A stretch of 64,000 nucleotides of DNA from Eonycteris spelaea (GCA_003508835.1 PUFA01000068.1:3658001-3722000), one strand, 5' to 3'; positions 11,925 through 23,077 are shown, numbered from the stretch's first letter. The notes: generated by a model not told the origin, from the sequence alone. Numbers and translations are program-made.

Positions 11925-12300
11925 CATTGAGACTGGAATTAGAGAGGACTGTTTGGAGACTGTTGATTGCAGTGATCATTTGAAAGTAATGAGGGCCTCA
12001 ACAAAATCAATGGCAGAAGGGATGAAAAGGAAATGAGAGACTTAAGAAACATACAGACAATATATTAGAGAATATTCAGTGCCTATGATAAAGGGTTGTT
12101 ATGAAAAGTAAGGGATCAAATTTTAGATGAAAGTGTAGATGATGGCACCATTTACAAAGAAAGGAAAAGCAGATTTTAAGGAGAATAGGATAAAGGGAAG
12201 GAGCGAGATGAGATAAGGGAAGAAAGTGATGAGTTTAGATTTGGACTTGAGTTTGTGATGCCTATGGGATACTTTGAAATTTTACTGAGTAATGCACATT
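11925..12300 (-). mobile_element. L2 LINE, minus strand
   Basis: Purine-rich text such as 'gatgatggcaccatttac', 'gatgagtttagatttggac' and 'gatgcctatgggatac' resembles L2 ORF2 C-terminal sequence read in reverse. Together with the plus-strand L2 on the left this forms an opposed L2 pair. Confidence 0.5.
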
Positions 12301-12369
12301 AGTGCCCAAAACAAATATCTAACCTGGTTTAATATATTAGTATAATATATAGGTGGTAATGAGGCATTT

Positions 12370-12770
12370 AAAAAATTGTGATAAATTATCTTATTGTCTG
12401 GCCATATGCTGTTCCTCCTTACTGGCAACTCCATACTGGCCCATTATTGAGAGAGGATTAAACTCCCCACCCTACTCACGTGAGGCTTTGCCATGTGAAT
12501 TACCTTGGTCTGTGAACTGTGAAGTGATGTACCACTTCCAAGAATAAGTTTTAAGAAACATCTTGTGGTCTACCATCTTTCTCTCTGTCTTAAGATGAGC
12601 ATATTTCAGATAGGGGCTGCTCCTTCAGCAGAGAAGATGAAGAGCCTAGCTACAGTGTTGACCTATAAAAGACAGAACACATGAGTAAGAAATACACCTC
12701 TGTATATGCGTTGAGATTTGGGATAATATGTTGTTGTAGCATAACCTAGCAAAAGCTGACTGATACAGAA
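12370..12770 (+). mobile_element. MaLR/MLT1-like LTR
   Basis: The segment ends 'gttgagatttgggataat', 'gttgttgtagcataaccta' and 'ctgactgataca'. This is the closing text of MLT1-type LTRs (consensus-like 'gagatttgggg...gcataaccta...actaatac'). 'atgagtaagaaatacacct' shortly before also fits. Only LTR sequence is visible, with no internal coding region next to it. Confidence 0.5.
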
Positions 12771-13114
12771 ATAGAGAATAGTGTGTCTAGTGTTGAGACT
12801 AGAAGAAGGTTAAGGGCATAATTCCTAGGAAATTTAAGGGTGAGTCCAGGAAAAGGAGTTCCCAAAGGAGACTAAGCAGACTCCTATGGTGTGAGAACAA
12901 AGGGAGAGGTTGTATATCACCAAAGCTGAGGGAGAAATGGCAAGAATGAAAGAGTGGTTAACAGTATCAAATGATACACAAAATTTTAATAAGTAGGAAC
13001 TGAAAGCGTTCATAGGATTTAAAAAAACATTAAATTCTTTGTTGCCTTTATGAGAGCAGTTCTATTTGACTGGTTAAGGAGCTACTTAGTGACAGAGACA
13101 AGGATAGAATGTAT

Positions 13115-13255
13115 TTTTCAAATTTTGCTGCAAATGCCACTTTCTCCATGATGCCTATTCTGATCCTCCAGCTAGATATAATCTTTCCTCATTTTTAACC
13201 TCATTGCACTCATTAAATTCTGCTGTGTTTCTTTCTGACTGCTAACCTGTTAGAC
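13115..13255 (+). mobile_element. L2/L3-type 3' fragment
   Basis: 'caaatgccactttctccatg', 'ctattctgatcctccagc' and 'ctcattgcactcattaaatt' match the pre-terminal region of L2-type elements. Confidence 0.45.
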
Positions 13256-13760
13256 TTTCATTTTATCATTTAGATTTTCAAATGAAAGATGGAAAAAGGC
13301 CCATTATTAAGAAGGCAGATTTAAAAAAATGAAGTAACTATAAATGACCATTGCAGATTTATAGTAAGTTTTGAGATGCAAATGCATACTGTTCAAGACA
13401 CAGGTAAAATTCAGAGATGCTTAGGCTCTGCTTTAAATGACAGGCATCCCTTTCTGAGATGTCTAAGGAGAGTAAATGTGATTTTCTTTGACTTATGACT
13501 TGTTTAGTAGATGAGTCCCTACCCTCACCTCATCCTTCTGTTTGTCCCTCGTTTCATCTGTGAATCTCCAGTCATTACTTAGATTTATTTCATCCTTAAA
13601 TTATGCCTTCACTCATTCTCTCTCCATCTTTAAAAACTTGGAACTTGAACCAATTTCTGACCCCACTCCTTTTCCCACCCTATCTTTAACCTCATCTCAA
13701 AGGCTTGATACTTAAGGATGATGTGCCTATCTTAACACATGGTACACAGTAATCACAAAA
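13256..13760. other. Unassigned non-coding stretch
   Basis: No gene or confident repeat; pyrimidine-rich from 13500 to 13700. Confidence 0.35.
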
Positions 13761-13764
13761 GCTG

Positions 13765-14075
13765 GACTTAATTGTTTATTTAAGGAGTGTCAAAATGACC
13801 CAGTACCAAAAAATCCCTAAATCAAAACTCCTGAGTTAAATGGACATGTGAGGGGGCCACTGTGCTTCTCAGATGGGTCTACTTGCGATTTTATTAGTTT
13901 TGAGTTTTCAGAAATTATCCACTTCAGTGGGTCACATAGACTCAGCATTCCATAGACTTTATAATGCCAGTTTCTGTATGTTCCCCCAGGAGTCCTCATT
14001 CTATCTGCTGTGCTTTTATACCCACTTATAGAGAGACCAGGTTCACCTAATGCATTGTTAGACAACATGAGAATG
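13765..14075 (-). other. Unresolved element with TATA-like and poly(A)-like motifs
   Basis: On the minus strand 'gtgggtataaaagcacagc' (near 14030-14012) is a good TATA-box-like motif. About 120 nt further on is 'actaataaaatcgc' with AATAAA. This arrangement is seen in LTRs. An 83-codon open frame spans it but has no recognisable domain. It could equally be unique sequence with chance motifs. Confidence 0.25.
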
Positions 14076-14384
14076 TGATTGTGTTTACTTAATTTATTAC
14101 ACTCTTGAAAAAAGAATCATTATAATAACTTTGTCCTAATTTAGAGACCCATGATTTTAGAACTCAATTTTCACAAATAGTCTATAACCAAAAATTGAGC
14201 ATAAAGACATTTCCGGACTAATAAAATATGGTTTGCTGTGAAGCTTCTGCACTTGAAACTTTATGTAGCAAATTAAACAGCTGCACAAGGGCATATTCCT
14301 AGGCAAATGACAGCTGACAGCCTGACTTATGGGAGAAATGAGAAAAATGTCTGTCTTACAATATAGTAAAATAACTGGTAATTT

Positions 14385-14555
14385 TAGGAAAAGAAGGGAA
14401 CTAACATTTATCTCACGTTTGCTATGTTCCAATCATCTTAAGTGTGTTATCTCATTTAGTTGTTATCACAGTCCTATAAAGTTTTATTCTTTTTGTACAG
14501 ACAAGGAAACTGATTCAAGGTCACACAGCCAATACAAAAAAGGGAGGGAAAGCAG
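14385..14555 (-). mobile_element. MIR SINE
   Basis: Minus-strand MIR: 'actaacatttatctcacgt', 'atctcatttagttgttatc', 'acagacaaggaaactgatt' and 'aggtcacacagccaata' follow the order of the MIR reverse complement. Confidence 0.75.
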
Positions 14556-14567
14556 ACATTTAAAAAT

Positions 14568-14815
14568 AATAGTGACTAACATTTTTTGTGTGTGTGTTTG
14601 GCAGGCATAATTCTAAATCCATTATGTGTATTAACACTTTTATGTTCACAATAGCTTCATGAAGTAAATAGTAGTATCATAGTTTTATAGATGAAGATAT
14701 CAAAGCACAAAGAGGGTAAGTAACTTACCCGTCATACAGTAGAAGACAGAAGTGAAATTCAAATCCACACAGTCTAATTTCAGAGTGATTACCCACTAGG
14801 ATAAAATGCCTTTGC
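14568..14815 (-). mobile_element. MIR SINE
   Basis: A second minus-strand MIR: 'aatagtgactaacatttttt', 'gatgaagatatcaaagcac', 'gggtaagtaacttaccc'. It adjoins another MIR in the same orientation, so either two insertions occurred side by side or a tandem duplication took place. Confidence 0.7.
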
Positions 14816-15039
14816 TAATCATTTATGATCTTATTTTAAAGAGAAGACACTAAACTCTAGTTCCTATTCTATATCCTTCTAATATCTAGCCCTCACTTAC
14901 TGTTTCCAAGCAGTTTTTCCTTTCTTCAAGCATTTATTCATAAAATGACGCTTTCTAATATGCAGTTTGTTTTCTTAACTATTACTCTACACTTTCTGTT
15001 ACTACTTGTTGACTTTTTGTTTCATACATGTTTCCTTTA

Positions 15040-15175
15040 ATTCCAGCAACGGCTCTGAAAAGTTATCATTTTGATAAAAACTGAGGAAACAAAGGCTTAA
15101 AGTGATAAAGTAACTTGCTTAAATGCATGTGGTAAACATGCAGCAGATCCAGAACTCAAAACTAGATTTGGATAA
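15040..15175 (-). mobile_element. MIR SINE fragment
   Basis: 'aactgaggaaacaaaggc', 'gtaacttgcttaaatgc' and 'gcagatccagaactcaaaa' are MIR core and tail in reverse. It is the third minus-strand MIR within 800 bp. Confidence 0.6.
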
Positions 15176-15212
15176 CTCATGTTTTTGTTTTTCTTGTGTT
15201 TTGTTTGTTTTG

Positions 15213-15938
15213 TTTTGGTGGGAATGTAAAATGGCACAGCTATTCTGGGAGAGGCTTTACTACTTTCATATAAAATAGACGTGTGACTACCATTTTATCA
15301 CACAAATTCCTATACACGAATGTTCACAACAGCTTTATAATATTCCAGATAGCTCAGATGTCCTCTAGTAGGTGGTAAATAGTTAAACAATCTTTGATGC
15401 ATTTATACCATGGATACTACTCAGCAATAAAAAGGGATGAACTTGGAGGTATCTGCAGGGAAATAAATATGCTGAGAGAAAAAAGCCAAACTCAGAAAGT
15501 TAGATACTGTATGATTCCATTTATATAATATATTTGGAATGACAAAATGTTAGAAATGGAGGACAGATTAGTGGTTGCTAGTTGTTAGGTATGGAGGTGG
15601 GGATGGGATGAAATGAGTGGGGTTATAACAGGGCGAGAGGGATCCTTGTGATGAACTATTCAGTATCTTGACTCTGGTGGTGGATACAGGAACCTACATA
15701 TGTGATAAAATGTAGAATCAAATATGCATGCATACACATGCATACACACAAACTGTAAGTAAAATTAGGGAAATATGAATAAGATAAGGGGTGGTTTCAA
15801 TGTCAATATCCTGGCTGTGACATTGTGCTGTTTGAGATATTGTATAGTCTTTTTAGTTACTAATGGGGGAAACTGGGTGTGGCATACAAAGCATTTCTCT
15901 ATATTATTTCTTAAAACTTCATGTGAATCTATAATTAT
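15213..15938 (+). mobile_element. L1M 3' end
   Basis: Plus-strand L1M (MB/MC/ME-type) 3' region: 'gggaatgtaaaatggcaca', 'ccatggatactactcagc', 'gatactgtatgattccatt', 'tggtggtggatacaggaac', 'gggggaaactgggtgtgg' and 'catgtgaatctataattatg'. The final few tens of bases of the element are replaced by an L1 fragment in opposite orientation. Confidence 0.75.
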
Positions 15939-16128
15939 GTGTTTTATATCTATTAAGGGTTTTTTGTTTGTTTATTTGTTTTGTGTTTTAGATTCCACAT
16001 ATAAGTGAAATAATATGGCATTTGTTTTTCTCTGACTTATTTTACTTAGTGTAGTACCCTCAAGGTCTATCCATGTTGGTGTAAATGGGAAGATTTCATT
16101 CATTTTCAAGGCTGAGTAGTATTCATTA
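15939..16128 (-). mobile_element. 190-bp internal L1 fragment, near-copy of 18538-18727
   Basis: The segment starts 'gttttatatctattaag' and ends 'ggctgagtagtattc'. It repeats 18538-18727 with about 7 substitutions and one missing 4-bp GTTT unit, roughly 96% identity by eye. Both share private differences from the general L1 3' text, for example 'cttagtgtagtaccctcaag'. This copy has neither an L1 3' tail nor a long body, so it is an internal fragment and not a normal 5'-truncated insertion. Confidence 0.75.
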
Positions 16129-16534
16129 ATACTACTAGTAGAATTCATTAATTCTCATTTTGTCTGGGCACAAATAATTCTGTAGAAAAGAAGGACAAAT
16201 AAGAAGTGCAACAACAGTTAAGTAAAAAAAAATATGTTACAGAAAAGTATTAGCTCTGTATATTCTTATATGTTCTTTGAAGCTAGTCTGGGTGAGTACA
16301 ACCAAAATGATATTTTCTTTTCCATTTTCTTTTAATTATATATATCTTCTGTTTTTCTAAATTATGTTAGTTCTATTATAAAGAAAAAATCATCTGTACT
16401 GATTATAAAAACAAAATAGATTTATTTCACTCTAAAATCTGTCCTTTTAAGCATTACGTGAGGAAATTAACAACTGGATGGTTTAATAAAGTTTATATCA
16501 TGTAGGCTAATTTTTTTTGAGTAATATACATTTG
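16129..16534. other. Unassigned stretch
   Basis: Begins with two close copies of 'attcattaat' (16122-16131 and 16142-16151) at the right breakpoint of the L1 fragment. No gene seen. Confidence 0.35.
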
Positions 16535-16645
16535 TTTCTTCTATTAGATCAGTGAAGACAGGGGCACTGTCTTGTCTGTCTCTTGTCTTTAATATATATA
16601 TTAAAGACCCTGGGCACATAATAAATCCTCAATGAATAGTTGGTT
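16535..16645 (+). mobile_element. L2-type 3' end
   Basis: 'gaagacaggggcactgtctt' and 'gggcacataataaatcctca' are the terminal part of an L2-like 3' UTR. It carries the short palindrome-like 'taatatatatatta' at 16591-16604. Confidence 0.5.
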
Positions 16646-16914
16646 TTACAGAATGATGTTGCCAAATAAGTTCAAATAAATTAATGCTTCTATTTCCTAT
16701 GACCTTTTTGCCAGCCAATGCATGAAACATCTCACGTGACCTTTCTTAGAAAATATAAAGCATAGCATTGTTTTGTCTTTATAACAAGTACTAAAAAGCA
16801 GTAATACATAAGTAACAGTCCTGCATCTGGAGCTAACTCAACATACTTGAAAACAGTGACAGAAGTTTTTAAGGAAAGAGGAAGGTGGGCCGAAATCCTC
16901 TGTATAATAAACCA

Positions 16915-17190
16915 TCTGTACTTCAAGATCCAGTTCAAATGTTACCCTATTCACTTATGAAATGAAACCTTCCTGATAACCCTTGGTGGAATTAATCCTT
17001 CCTCTAATTCTTGCCTCACAGAACAGCATACATAACTTCTATATTTATCCCAATGGATAATACTATTTATAATTTTTTACTCCATAGAATGTGGGCACCA
17101 AGAAGGCATGGGTCGTGTGATAGTACCTATCACAGTGCTTTATATTAATGCTCAGAAACGTTGATCAATGATGAGTGAATGATTCTATAT
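16915..17190 (+). mobile_element. L2 3' end
   Basis: 'tccagttcaaatgttaccct', 'gaaaccttcctgataacc', 'gaatgtgggcaccaagaag', 'cagtgctttatattaatgc' and 'gatgagtgaatgatt' give the complete order of an L2 3' UTR. Confidence 0.7.
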
Positions 17191-17253
17191 ATATTGATTC
17201 TATGTACATTGAAGTGTACCACTTTTTAGTAAGATAACCTTTGTTAATACGAA

Positions 17254-17286
17254 TGTAGACTCTAGAGTGTAGACTCTAGAGTGTAG
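17254..17286. repeat. 14-bp tandem duplication
   Basis: The unit tgtagactctagag occurs twice without mismatch, followed by a partial third unit (tgtag). Each unit contains the palindrome ctctagag. Confidence 0.9.
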
Positions 17287-17289
17287 TTC

Positions 17290-17930
17290 CTTCAGTAAAG
17301 AAAGAAAACTAAGATAACAAGCTAAGAGAAGCAGTTATGTAATTAATGAATTTCAAATATTTAAGTCAACGGAGCTGAGTGTTTATATGTGTTTGACTTC
17401 TAGCAATTGGAAAAAATTATTAAGGCCAATTATTATAAATAACAAAAATCTTTTTTTTTTGGCAGTGGATTTTTTGACTGAATAGCTTTTCCATTATAAA
17501 AATGCAAGAATCATTTTCAGAATTATTTTTTGCTTGACTGTTGAGCTTTTCATTTCAGTCCCCTTAAAAGCTGGCTGCAGTTACATGTGTGAAAATTGCC
17601 CAGAAAACAGTATTTAATTTCAAATATTATATTGTGACAGTTTTATCCCATTTGAAACCAAAGCCACTGACATGAGGTTAAATCTGAGCTACCAAAAAAT
17701 ATTTTAGGAGCTCTATGGAGTATTCAGAATTGTTAAATTTTTCTTTTAATAATTTAGCTTATATTGCATCAGAACATCTATCTTGTTTAAGATTTTAAAA
17801 TTAGATTTTTAATGGATTTAGAATATTGTGTTCAAAAGATACATAATAATTTTTATAACTAGACCACTACTATAGGACAGTTAGATTTTAATTTTATATT
17901 AAAAATGGAACTATAATTAACATTCTCAAT
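17290..17930. other. Unassigned AT-rich stretch
   Basis: No gene or clear repeat found. A T run lies at 17450-17460. Confidence 0.35.
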
Positions 17931-17934
17931 TATA

Positions 17935-18205
17935 TAGATTCCCTTCCTCTTTTGAATTTTTTTTTTTTTGCATAATTTCTAGAAAGTAAGATTACTAGGT
18001 CAAAGGGTAGAGATATTTTCATGGCTCTTGCAATGTATTGCTAAGTTATATTCTAAAATGTTCTTTTCAAATTAAAGTGTTATCAGTCATGAGTGTGCTG
18101 ATTTGACCATACCTACACTAAAATTGGGTATTAATAATTAGAGGTTGACCATTTACTATATCTATTTCCTTTATGGTAAATTTTCTATTTATATCATCAT
18201 TTAAC
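17935..18205 (-). mobile_element. L1M fragment
   Basis: 'cccttcctcttttgaattt', 'tctagaaagtaagattacta', 'ggtcaaagggtagagat' and 'cttttcaaattaaagtg' match L1 3' ORF2 text in reverse. A T run at 17960-17971 interrupts it. Confidence 0.55.
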
Positions 18206-18214
18206 TGCAATGTT

Positions 18215-19252
18215 GCTTTTTTGGGGTAAAATTGACATATATAGTTTCAGGTATACAACATAATGAATTGGTATTTGTCTATATTACTAAATGATCACCA
18301 CAGTAAGACTAGTTAACACCCGTCAATATATGAAGTTACAAAAGATTTTCTTCTTGTGATAAGAACTTTCAAGGTTTATTCTCTTGGCAACTTTCAAATA
18401 TGCGATACAATAACTACAGTCACCATGCTGTATATTACATTCCCATGACTTATTTATTTTATAACTGGAAGTATGTACCTCTTGACTCCTTCACCCGTTT
18501 TGCTCCCATAATCTCCCTTGTCTCTGGCAGCCACCAGTGTGTTTTATATCTATTAAGAGGTTTTTTGTTTGTTTGTTTGTTTGTTTTGTGTTTTAGATTC
18601 CACATGTAAGTAAAATAATATGGCATTTGTTTTTCTCTGACTTATTTTACTTAGTGTAGTACCCTCAAGGTCCATCCATGTTGGTGTAAATGGGAAGATT
18701 TCATTCATTTTCATGGCTGAGTAGTATTCCATTCTCTACATATACACCAAATCTTTATCCATTCATCCATCAGTGGAACTCTTAGGTTGTTTCCACATCT
18801 TGGTTATTATAAATAATGCTGCAATGAACAAAGAGGTGTGTATATCTTTAATTTAGTGTTTTTATTTTCTTTGGATAATATCCAGAAATGGAATTGATGA
18901 ATTATATGATTATTTTAAATTTTTTGAGAAACTTTTATACTGCTTTCCATAGTAGCTACACCAATTTACAAGGGTCCCCTTTTCTCTACATCCTTATCAA
19001 CACTTATTTCTTGTCTTTTTAATGATAACCATTCTAACATGTGTGAGGCGATATCTCATCATGATTTCGATTTGCATTTCCCTGATGTTTAGTAATGTTG
19101 AACGTCTTTTCATGTGCCCGTAGGCCATCTGTGTCTTCTTTAGAAAATATTCAGATCCTCTGCCCACTTTTTAATCAAATCGTTTGTTGTTTTGCTATTG
19201 AATTGTATGAGTTCCTTATAAATTTTGGATATTAACCCCTTATCAGATATAT
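18215..19252 (-). mobile_element. L1MA-like element, 3' part
   Basis: Minus-strand L1. The 3' UTR begins 'ggtaaaattgacatatata' and continues with 'agtcaccatgctgtatatt', 'gattccacatgtaagtaaa', 'tggctgagtagtattccatt' and 'aataatgctgcaatgaac'. ORF2 sequence in reverse continues to 'aaccccttatcagatat' at about 19250. A short GTTT microsatellite lies at 18560-18585. A 190-bp internal piece reappears 2.6 kb upstream. Confidence 0.8.
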
Positions 19253-19835
19253 TCATGTGCCACATAACAATGTTTAGTCAGCCATGGACCACATATCTAA
19301 TAATGGTCTCTGTCACTGAAATGGAGCTGAAAAATTCCTATACCCTAGTGATATTGTGGCTGTCATAATACCATACAGCAATGTATTACTCACATGTTTG
19401 TGGTGATGCTGGTATAAACAAGCTTACTGTGTTGCCAACTGTATTAAAGCACACCACATAAAATTATGTATAGTACATACTTGGTAATGACAATATATGA
19501 CTATGATCTTGGTTTATGTATTTACTATATTTTTTATAATTATTTTAGCATATACTCTTTTTACTTATATAAAAAAATTTAGTATGTCATGTTATGCTGC
19601 ACTAGCCTTATGTATCTTATGTGTACCACGGTGTCTCTTATTCATTTTCTCTTGATTTAATCTTGTGTCATTCTGTATAGTAACATGCTGTATAAGTTTA
19701 CAGACTAGGTGCAGTAGGCTATACCATATAGCCTAGGTGTGTAGTAGAGTGTGCTATCTAGGTTTGTGTAAGTATAATCTGTGATGTTTGCATGTGATGA
19801 AATCACGTAAGGACCATGCTGGAACCCTGATCTTG
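19253..19835. mobile_element. Tigger-group DNA transposon remnant
   Basis: The left end 'catgtgccacataacaatg' and the right part 'ggctataccatatagcctag', 'gttgcatgtgatgaaatcac'-like text belong to a mammalian TcMar-Tigger family (MER8/Tigger3-like; exact name uncertain). The centre is deleted: the left part passes 'gtgtttgtggtgatgctggt' and 'tatgtatttactatattttt' and then jumps to the right terminal part near 19660. It abuts the end of the L1MA-like element. No transposase frame remains. Confidence 0.65.
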
Positions 19836-19935
19836 GACTGGTTTCTTCTGGAACTGTAAGGAACAAATTTCTGCAATTTATATGCCATCCAGTCTATGGT
19901 ATTTTGTTACAGTAGCTAAGACCAACGGTATTTAA
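19836..19935 (+). mobile_element. LTR end, MaLR-like
   Basis: 'gatcttggactggtttcttc', 'ggaactgtaaggaacaaatt' and 'ccagtctatggtattttgtt' match the closing section of MaLR-type LTRs. The rest of the LTR is missing, probably displaced by the transposon and L1 on the left. Confidence 0.45.
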
Positions 19936-20314
19936 ATAAACTTTTGAAGTTAAATATATTAACTTTTTGTAGTTCATAGAGTAAATAATTTTCAGCTCTG
20001 TTGCTATCCTTTTTTTAAATTTAATATTTTATTTTCTTTAAATATAAAGTTTCAAATATTATGTGGTTAACAATGTTTTTTCTTTGTTAGATGCTCTGCT
20101 TCAAACCTCAGAAAATCAGCATCTCTCAAAAGACCTGAAACTAGTCTATTTTGTTTCTGTAATTTACAATTCAATTTGTTATTTGCTTATAGTTTTTTTT
20201 TTTTTTCCTGGCTTATGGAGTAAGGCAAGGATTTGTTATTTATTTATTTATTTATTTTTGTGCTCTGGAAGAACCAAGCCCTGTGGATAAAAATAGCCAT
20301 GGAAACAAACTAGC

Positions 20315-20560
20315 AGCACGATATAGTGGAATGAACATGGGCTTTGGAACTGTTTACATCTGTATTTACATGTTTACTCTCTCCCTTACTTACAAGATAT
20401 TGGGAAAGTTTCTTATTCCCCTTTGTCTCTATTTTCTCATTTGAAAATAGGAATAATAACGATTGTACTTACCTCAGGATTATTGTGAGCTTGTAAAGCA
20501 CTTGTAAATCCTGGCATGTGGAAAGCACTCAGGAAAAGCCTGCTCTTTTTATTGTTACTG
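20315..20560 (+). mobile_element. MIR SINE
   Basis: 'gatatagtggaatgaacatg', 'ttctcatttgaaaatagga', 'ctcaggattattgtgagctt' and 'gtggaaagcactcaggaaa' in MIR order. It ends in TTA/CAT trinucleotide runs to about 20600. Confidence 0.75.
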
Positions 20561-20619
20561 TTACTACTACTACTTTGATTATTTTCATCATCATCATCAA
20601 CATACAGAAGCTCTGTTAT

Positions 20620-21330
20620 TGTCTAAGACATTGTACTTGTTCTATAAACAAAACTTAGGTCCTGTCTTTTCAAATCTTATAGACTACTTGGAAAGGTAAA
20701 TGACTGTGAACACCTACTTGTAATCGAAGTTAGAAATTGATAAATAGCATAGAAATAGAAAAATTTATAGAAAATTAAAAGTAAGGATTATGTCCAGTTG
20801 ACAAAGCAGGATTTCTTCTGAGGATAATTTAGAATTAGGAGAATGGAACTAAGGGAATTCTAGGCAGAATTAGAGGCGTGAACAAAAGTAAAGAGAAGAA
20901 AAAATATCATGTACATGTGCCCCTTGAACAACATGGGGGTCGGGGTGTCAACCTCCTATGCTGTCGAAAATTTGTGTATAACTTGATTCCCCCCAAAGTT
21001 AACTGCTGATGGGCTGCTGTTGGCCAGAAGTCTTACCAATAACATAAATAGTTGATTAACACATATGTATTATAAACTGTATTCTTATAATAAAGTGAGC
21101 TAGACAACAGAAAACATTAAGAAAATCATAAGGAAGAGAAAATACATTTGTAATATTTATTGAAAAAAAATCCATGAATAAGTGGACATGTGAATTCAAA
21201 CATGTGTTGTCCAAGGGTCAATCATGTAAGATTCAGTTGGACTGGAATATAGTGAACAAGACAGAGGGATTGGGGAAACATGGTTGGAAGACTAGCCTGG
21301 GGTTAGACTGCATGAGGACTTGAAACTGTA
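20620..21330 (-). mobile_element. L2 remnant interrupted by Tigger2-like insertion
   Basis: Left part 'gacattgtacttgttctat' to 'ggcagaattagaggcgtgaac', and right part 'ggactggaatatagtgaac' to 'gacttgaaactgt'. Both read like minus-strand L2 3' UTR and body, and together flank the DNA transposon at 20918-21226. Confidence 0.5.
20918..21226. mobile_element. Tigger2-like non-autonomous DNA transposon
   Basis: The left terminus 'gccccttgaacaacatgg' and the right terminus 'catgtgttgtccaagggtca' form the inverted termini. Internal 'accaataacataaatagtt' and 'aaatcataaggaagagaa' match the Tigger2-type short element. At about 310 bp it is a non-autonomous derivative with no coding capacity. Confidence 0.8.
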
Positions 21331-21349
21331 AACTATTTTATGAAAGAGA

Positions 21350-22475
21350 CTAATTATTTCAACTTTATTTTGAAATAATTTCAGACCTATAAAAAAGTTG
21401 CAAAAATAGTACGTGGACTTCCTGTGTATCTTTACCAGTATATCTCAGATCTTAGCATTTTACCACATTTACCTCATTATTCAATATTATTTTTCCTGGT
21501 TGTAATTGCGGACATAATGCTTCTTTACTTTTAAATTCTTAAGTGTGTATTTCCTAAAAACAAGGCCATTTTCTTACATATTTGCCATACAAGAATCAAG
21601 ATTAGGAAATTAACACTGATATGAAACTACTATCTAATTCACAGGTCTTATTTAAGTTTTGTAACTCTACTTGTGTTCTTTATATCAAAAGAAAAAGTCT
21701 GTATAGAAACCAACCCGTGATCACATATATCACATATTGCATTTTGTTGCCAAGTCTCCTTATTCTTTAACTGACAGTGTTCTTTGTTTATCATGACCTT
21801 GACATTTTTTGAAGAGTACAGGCCGTTTATTTTGTAGAATTCTTTCAATTTTGGTTTGTCTCTGTCCTTATAATTAAATTTAGGTGGTATGTTTTTGTCA
21901 GGAATACAATGTCTATTTCTCAGTGCATCATATCAGATAGCACATGATATGTATTTGTGCCATTATTACGATGTTAACATTGATTGCTTAGTTAAAATGG
22001 TGTCAGGTTTCTGTAAGGTTACTATTTTTTCCTTTGTAATTAATAAGTATTTTGTGAGGAGATACTTCGAGACTGTAAATATCTGATTTCTGGTTATACA
22101 CTTTCATCTATCAGTTTTAGCATCTTTTGGTGATTCTTGCCTGAAACAAACAGAGGTCGAAATGGTGATTTTCTAATTCCATAAATTTTTCTACATTCAT
22201 CAGTGGCTTTTATTTTATTCTTTGTTATGTAATCAGTATAAAATAAATAAATACAAATAAAACAAATAAACTAAAAGCTGCTAACTCTGCTTAGAAATCA
22301 TTTCCTTAGTTCCATTCCCCTAAATGCCATTATTTATGTTTGCTTTTAATTTGTCTTGGATTTGCCATTGGGAGTTCCTTCAAATGTCCTTTTATGTCCT
22401 TTAGATACATCCTTATCATTATCTGAGTACTTATTACTTATGCCATAGCAAGATGTTCCAGGCAGGACTGTTTAA
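21350..22475 (-). mobile_element. L1MC/ME-type 3' UTR
   Basis: Starts 'ttttgaaataatttcagacc', then 'agttgcaaaaatagtacgt', 'aaaaacaaggccattttct', 'catgaccttgacattttttg', 'acaggccgtttattttgtag', and to the right 'gcaagatgttccaggcagg'. It is over 1.1 kb and appears uninterrupted apart from an AAAT-rich patch at 22240-22273. Confidence 0.7.
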
Positions 22476-22552
22476 AATATCTTTGTGCTTTTCAATGTTT
22501 TGTACCTAGTAGATGATGAATAAATATTTTCTGAGTGAATGAATAACAACAT
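22476..22552 (+). mobile_element. L2 3' terminal fragment
   Basis: 'gtacctagtagatgatgaat' and 'aaatattttctgagtgaatg' are the last part of an L2 3' UTR. Confidence 0.5.
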
Positions 22553-23077
22553 GATTTACATAAGCTGCAGGTGTAGAAATGATATGCTGTTTGTTTTTAT
22601 TTTTTTATTTTTTGTATTTTAAAATATGAGTCTAGTCACATTTTCCATAAAGACTGGGCCAAAAGAAAGTTTTTGTAGACTTTTCCAGGAGAAGAAAATC
22701 ATTTTTATGAAGAAGTATTAAATAAGAAATTTATGTCATTTATTATTCAATTTTAAAATATATGTTAGTGTCTACTAACATATCTCAAATGTTATGCTTG
22801 GCATTGGGGATACAAAAGTGAACAAAACAAAATAGGTTGCTGCAGAAATACTTACAAAGCCTATTTTCAGCCTTTAGTATCTTCTATTTTTTGTTAGTAT
22901 TCTGTGAAATAAAGCATGAGATATCAATGAAAAAATGAAATATATTATGAAAGCCTACACTTTAAATCATTATTCTAGGGCCTAGTTTTTGAATGGAATT
23001 CCAAAAAATGTATAAAAAAATGTCTCTACTATTGTCATAAAATGTACTAGCTAGTAGGAAAAGACAAATCCAGTAAT
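22553..23077. other. Unassigned; small L2-like patch
   Basis: No gene seen. 'gcattggggatacaaaagtg' near 22802 resembles a minus-strand L2 end. The remainder is AT-rich and unrecognised. Confidence 0.35.

Noticed and set aside
20083..20160. Exon-like frame after 'tttttctttgttag'
   Set aside because: The frame looks protein-like for about 20 codons but no suitable donor follows, and the frame runs into a T tract.
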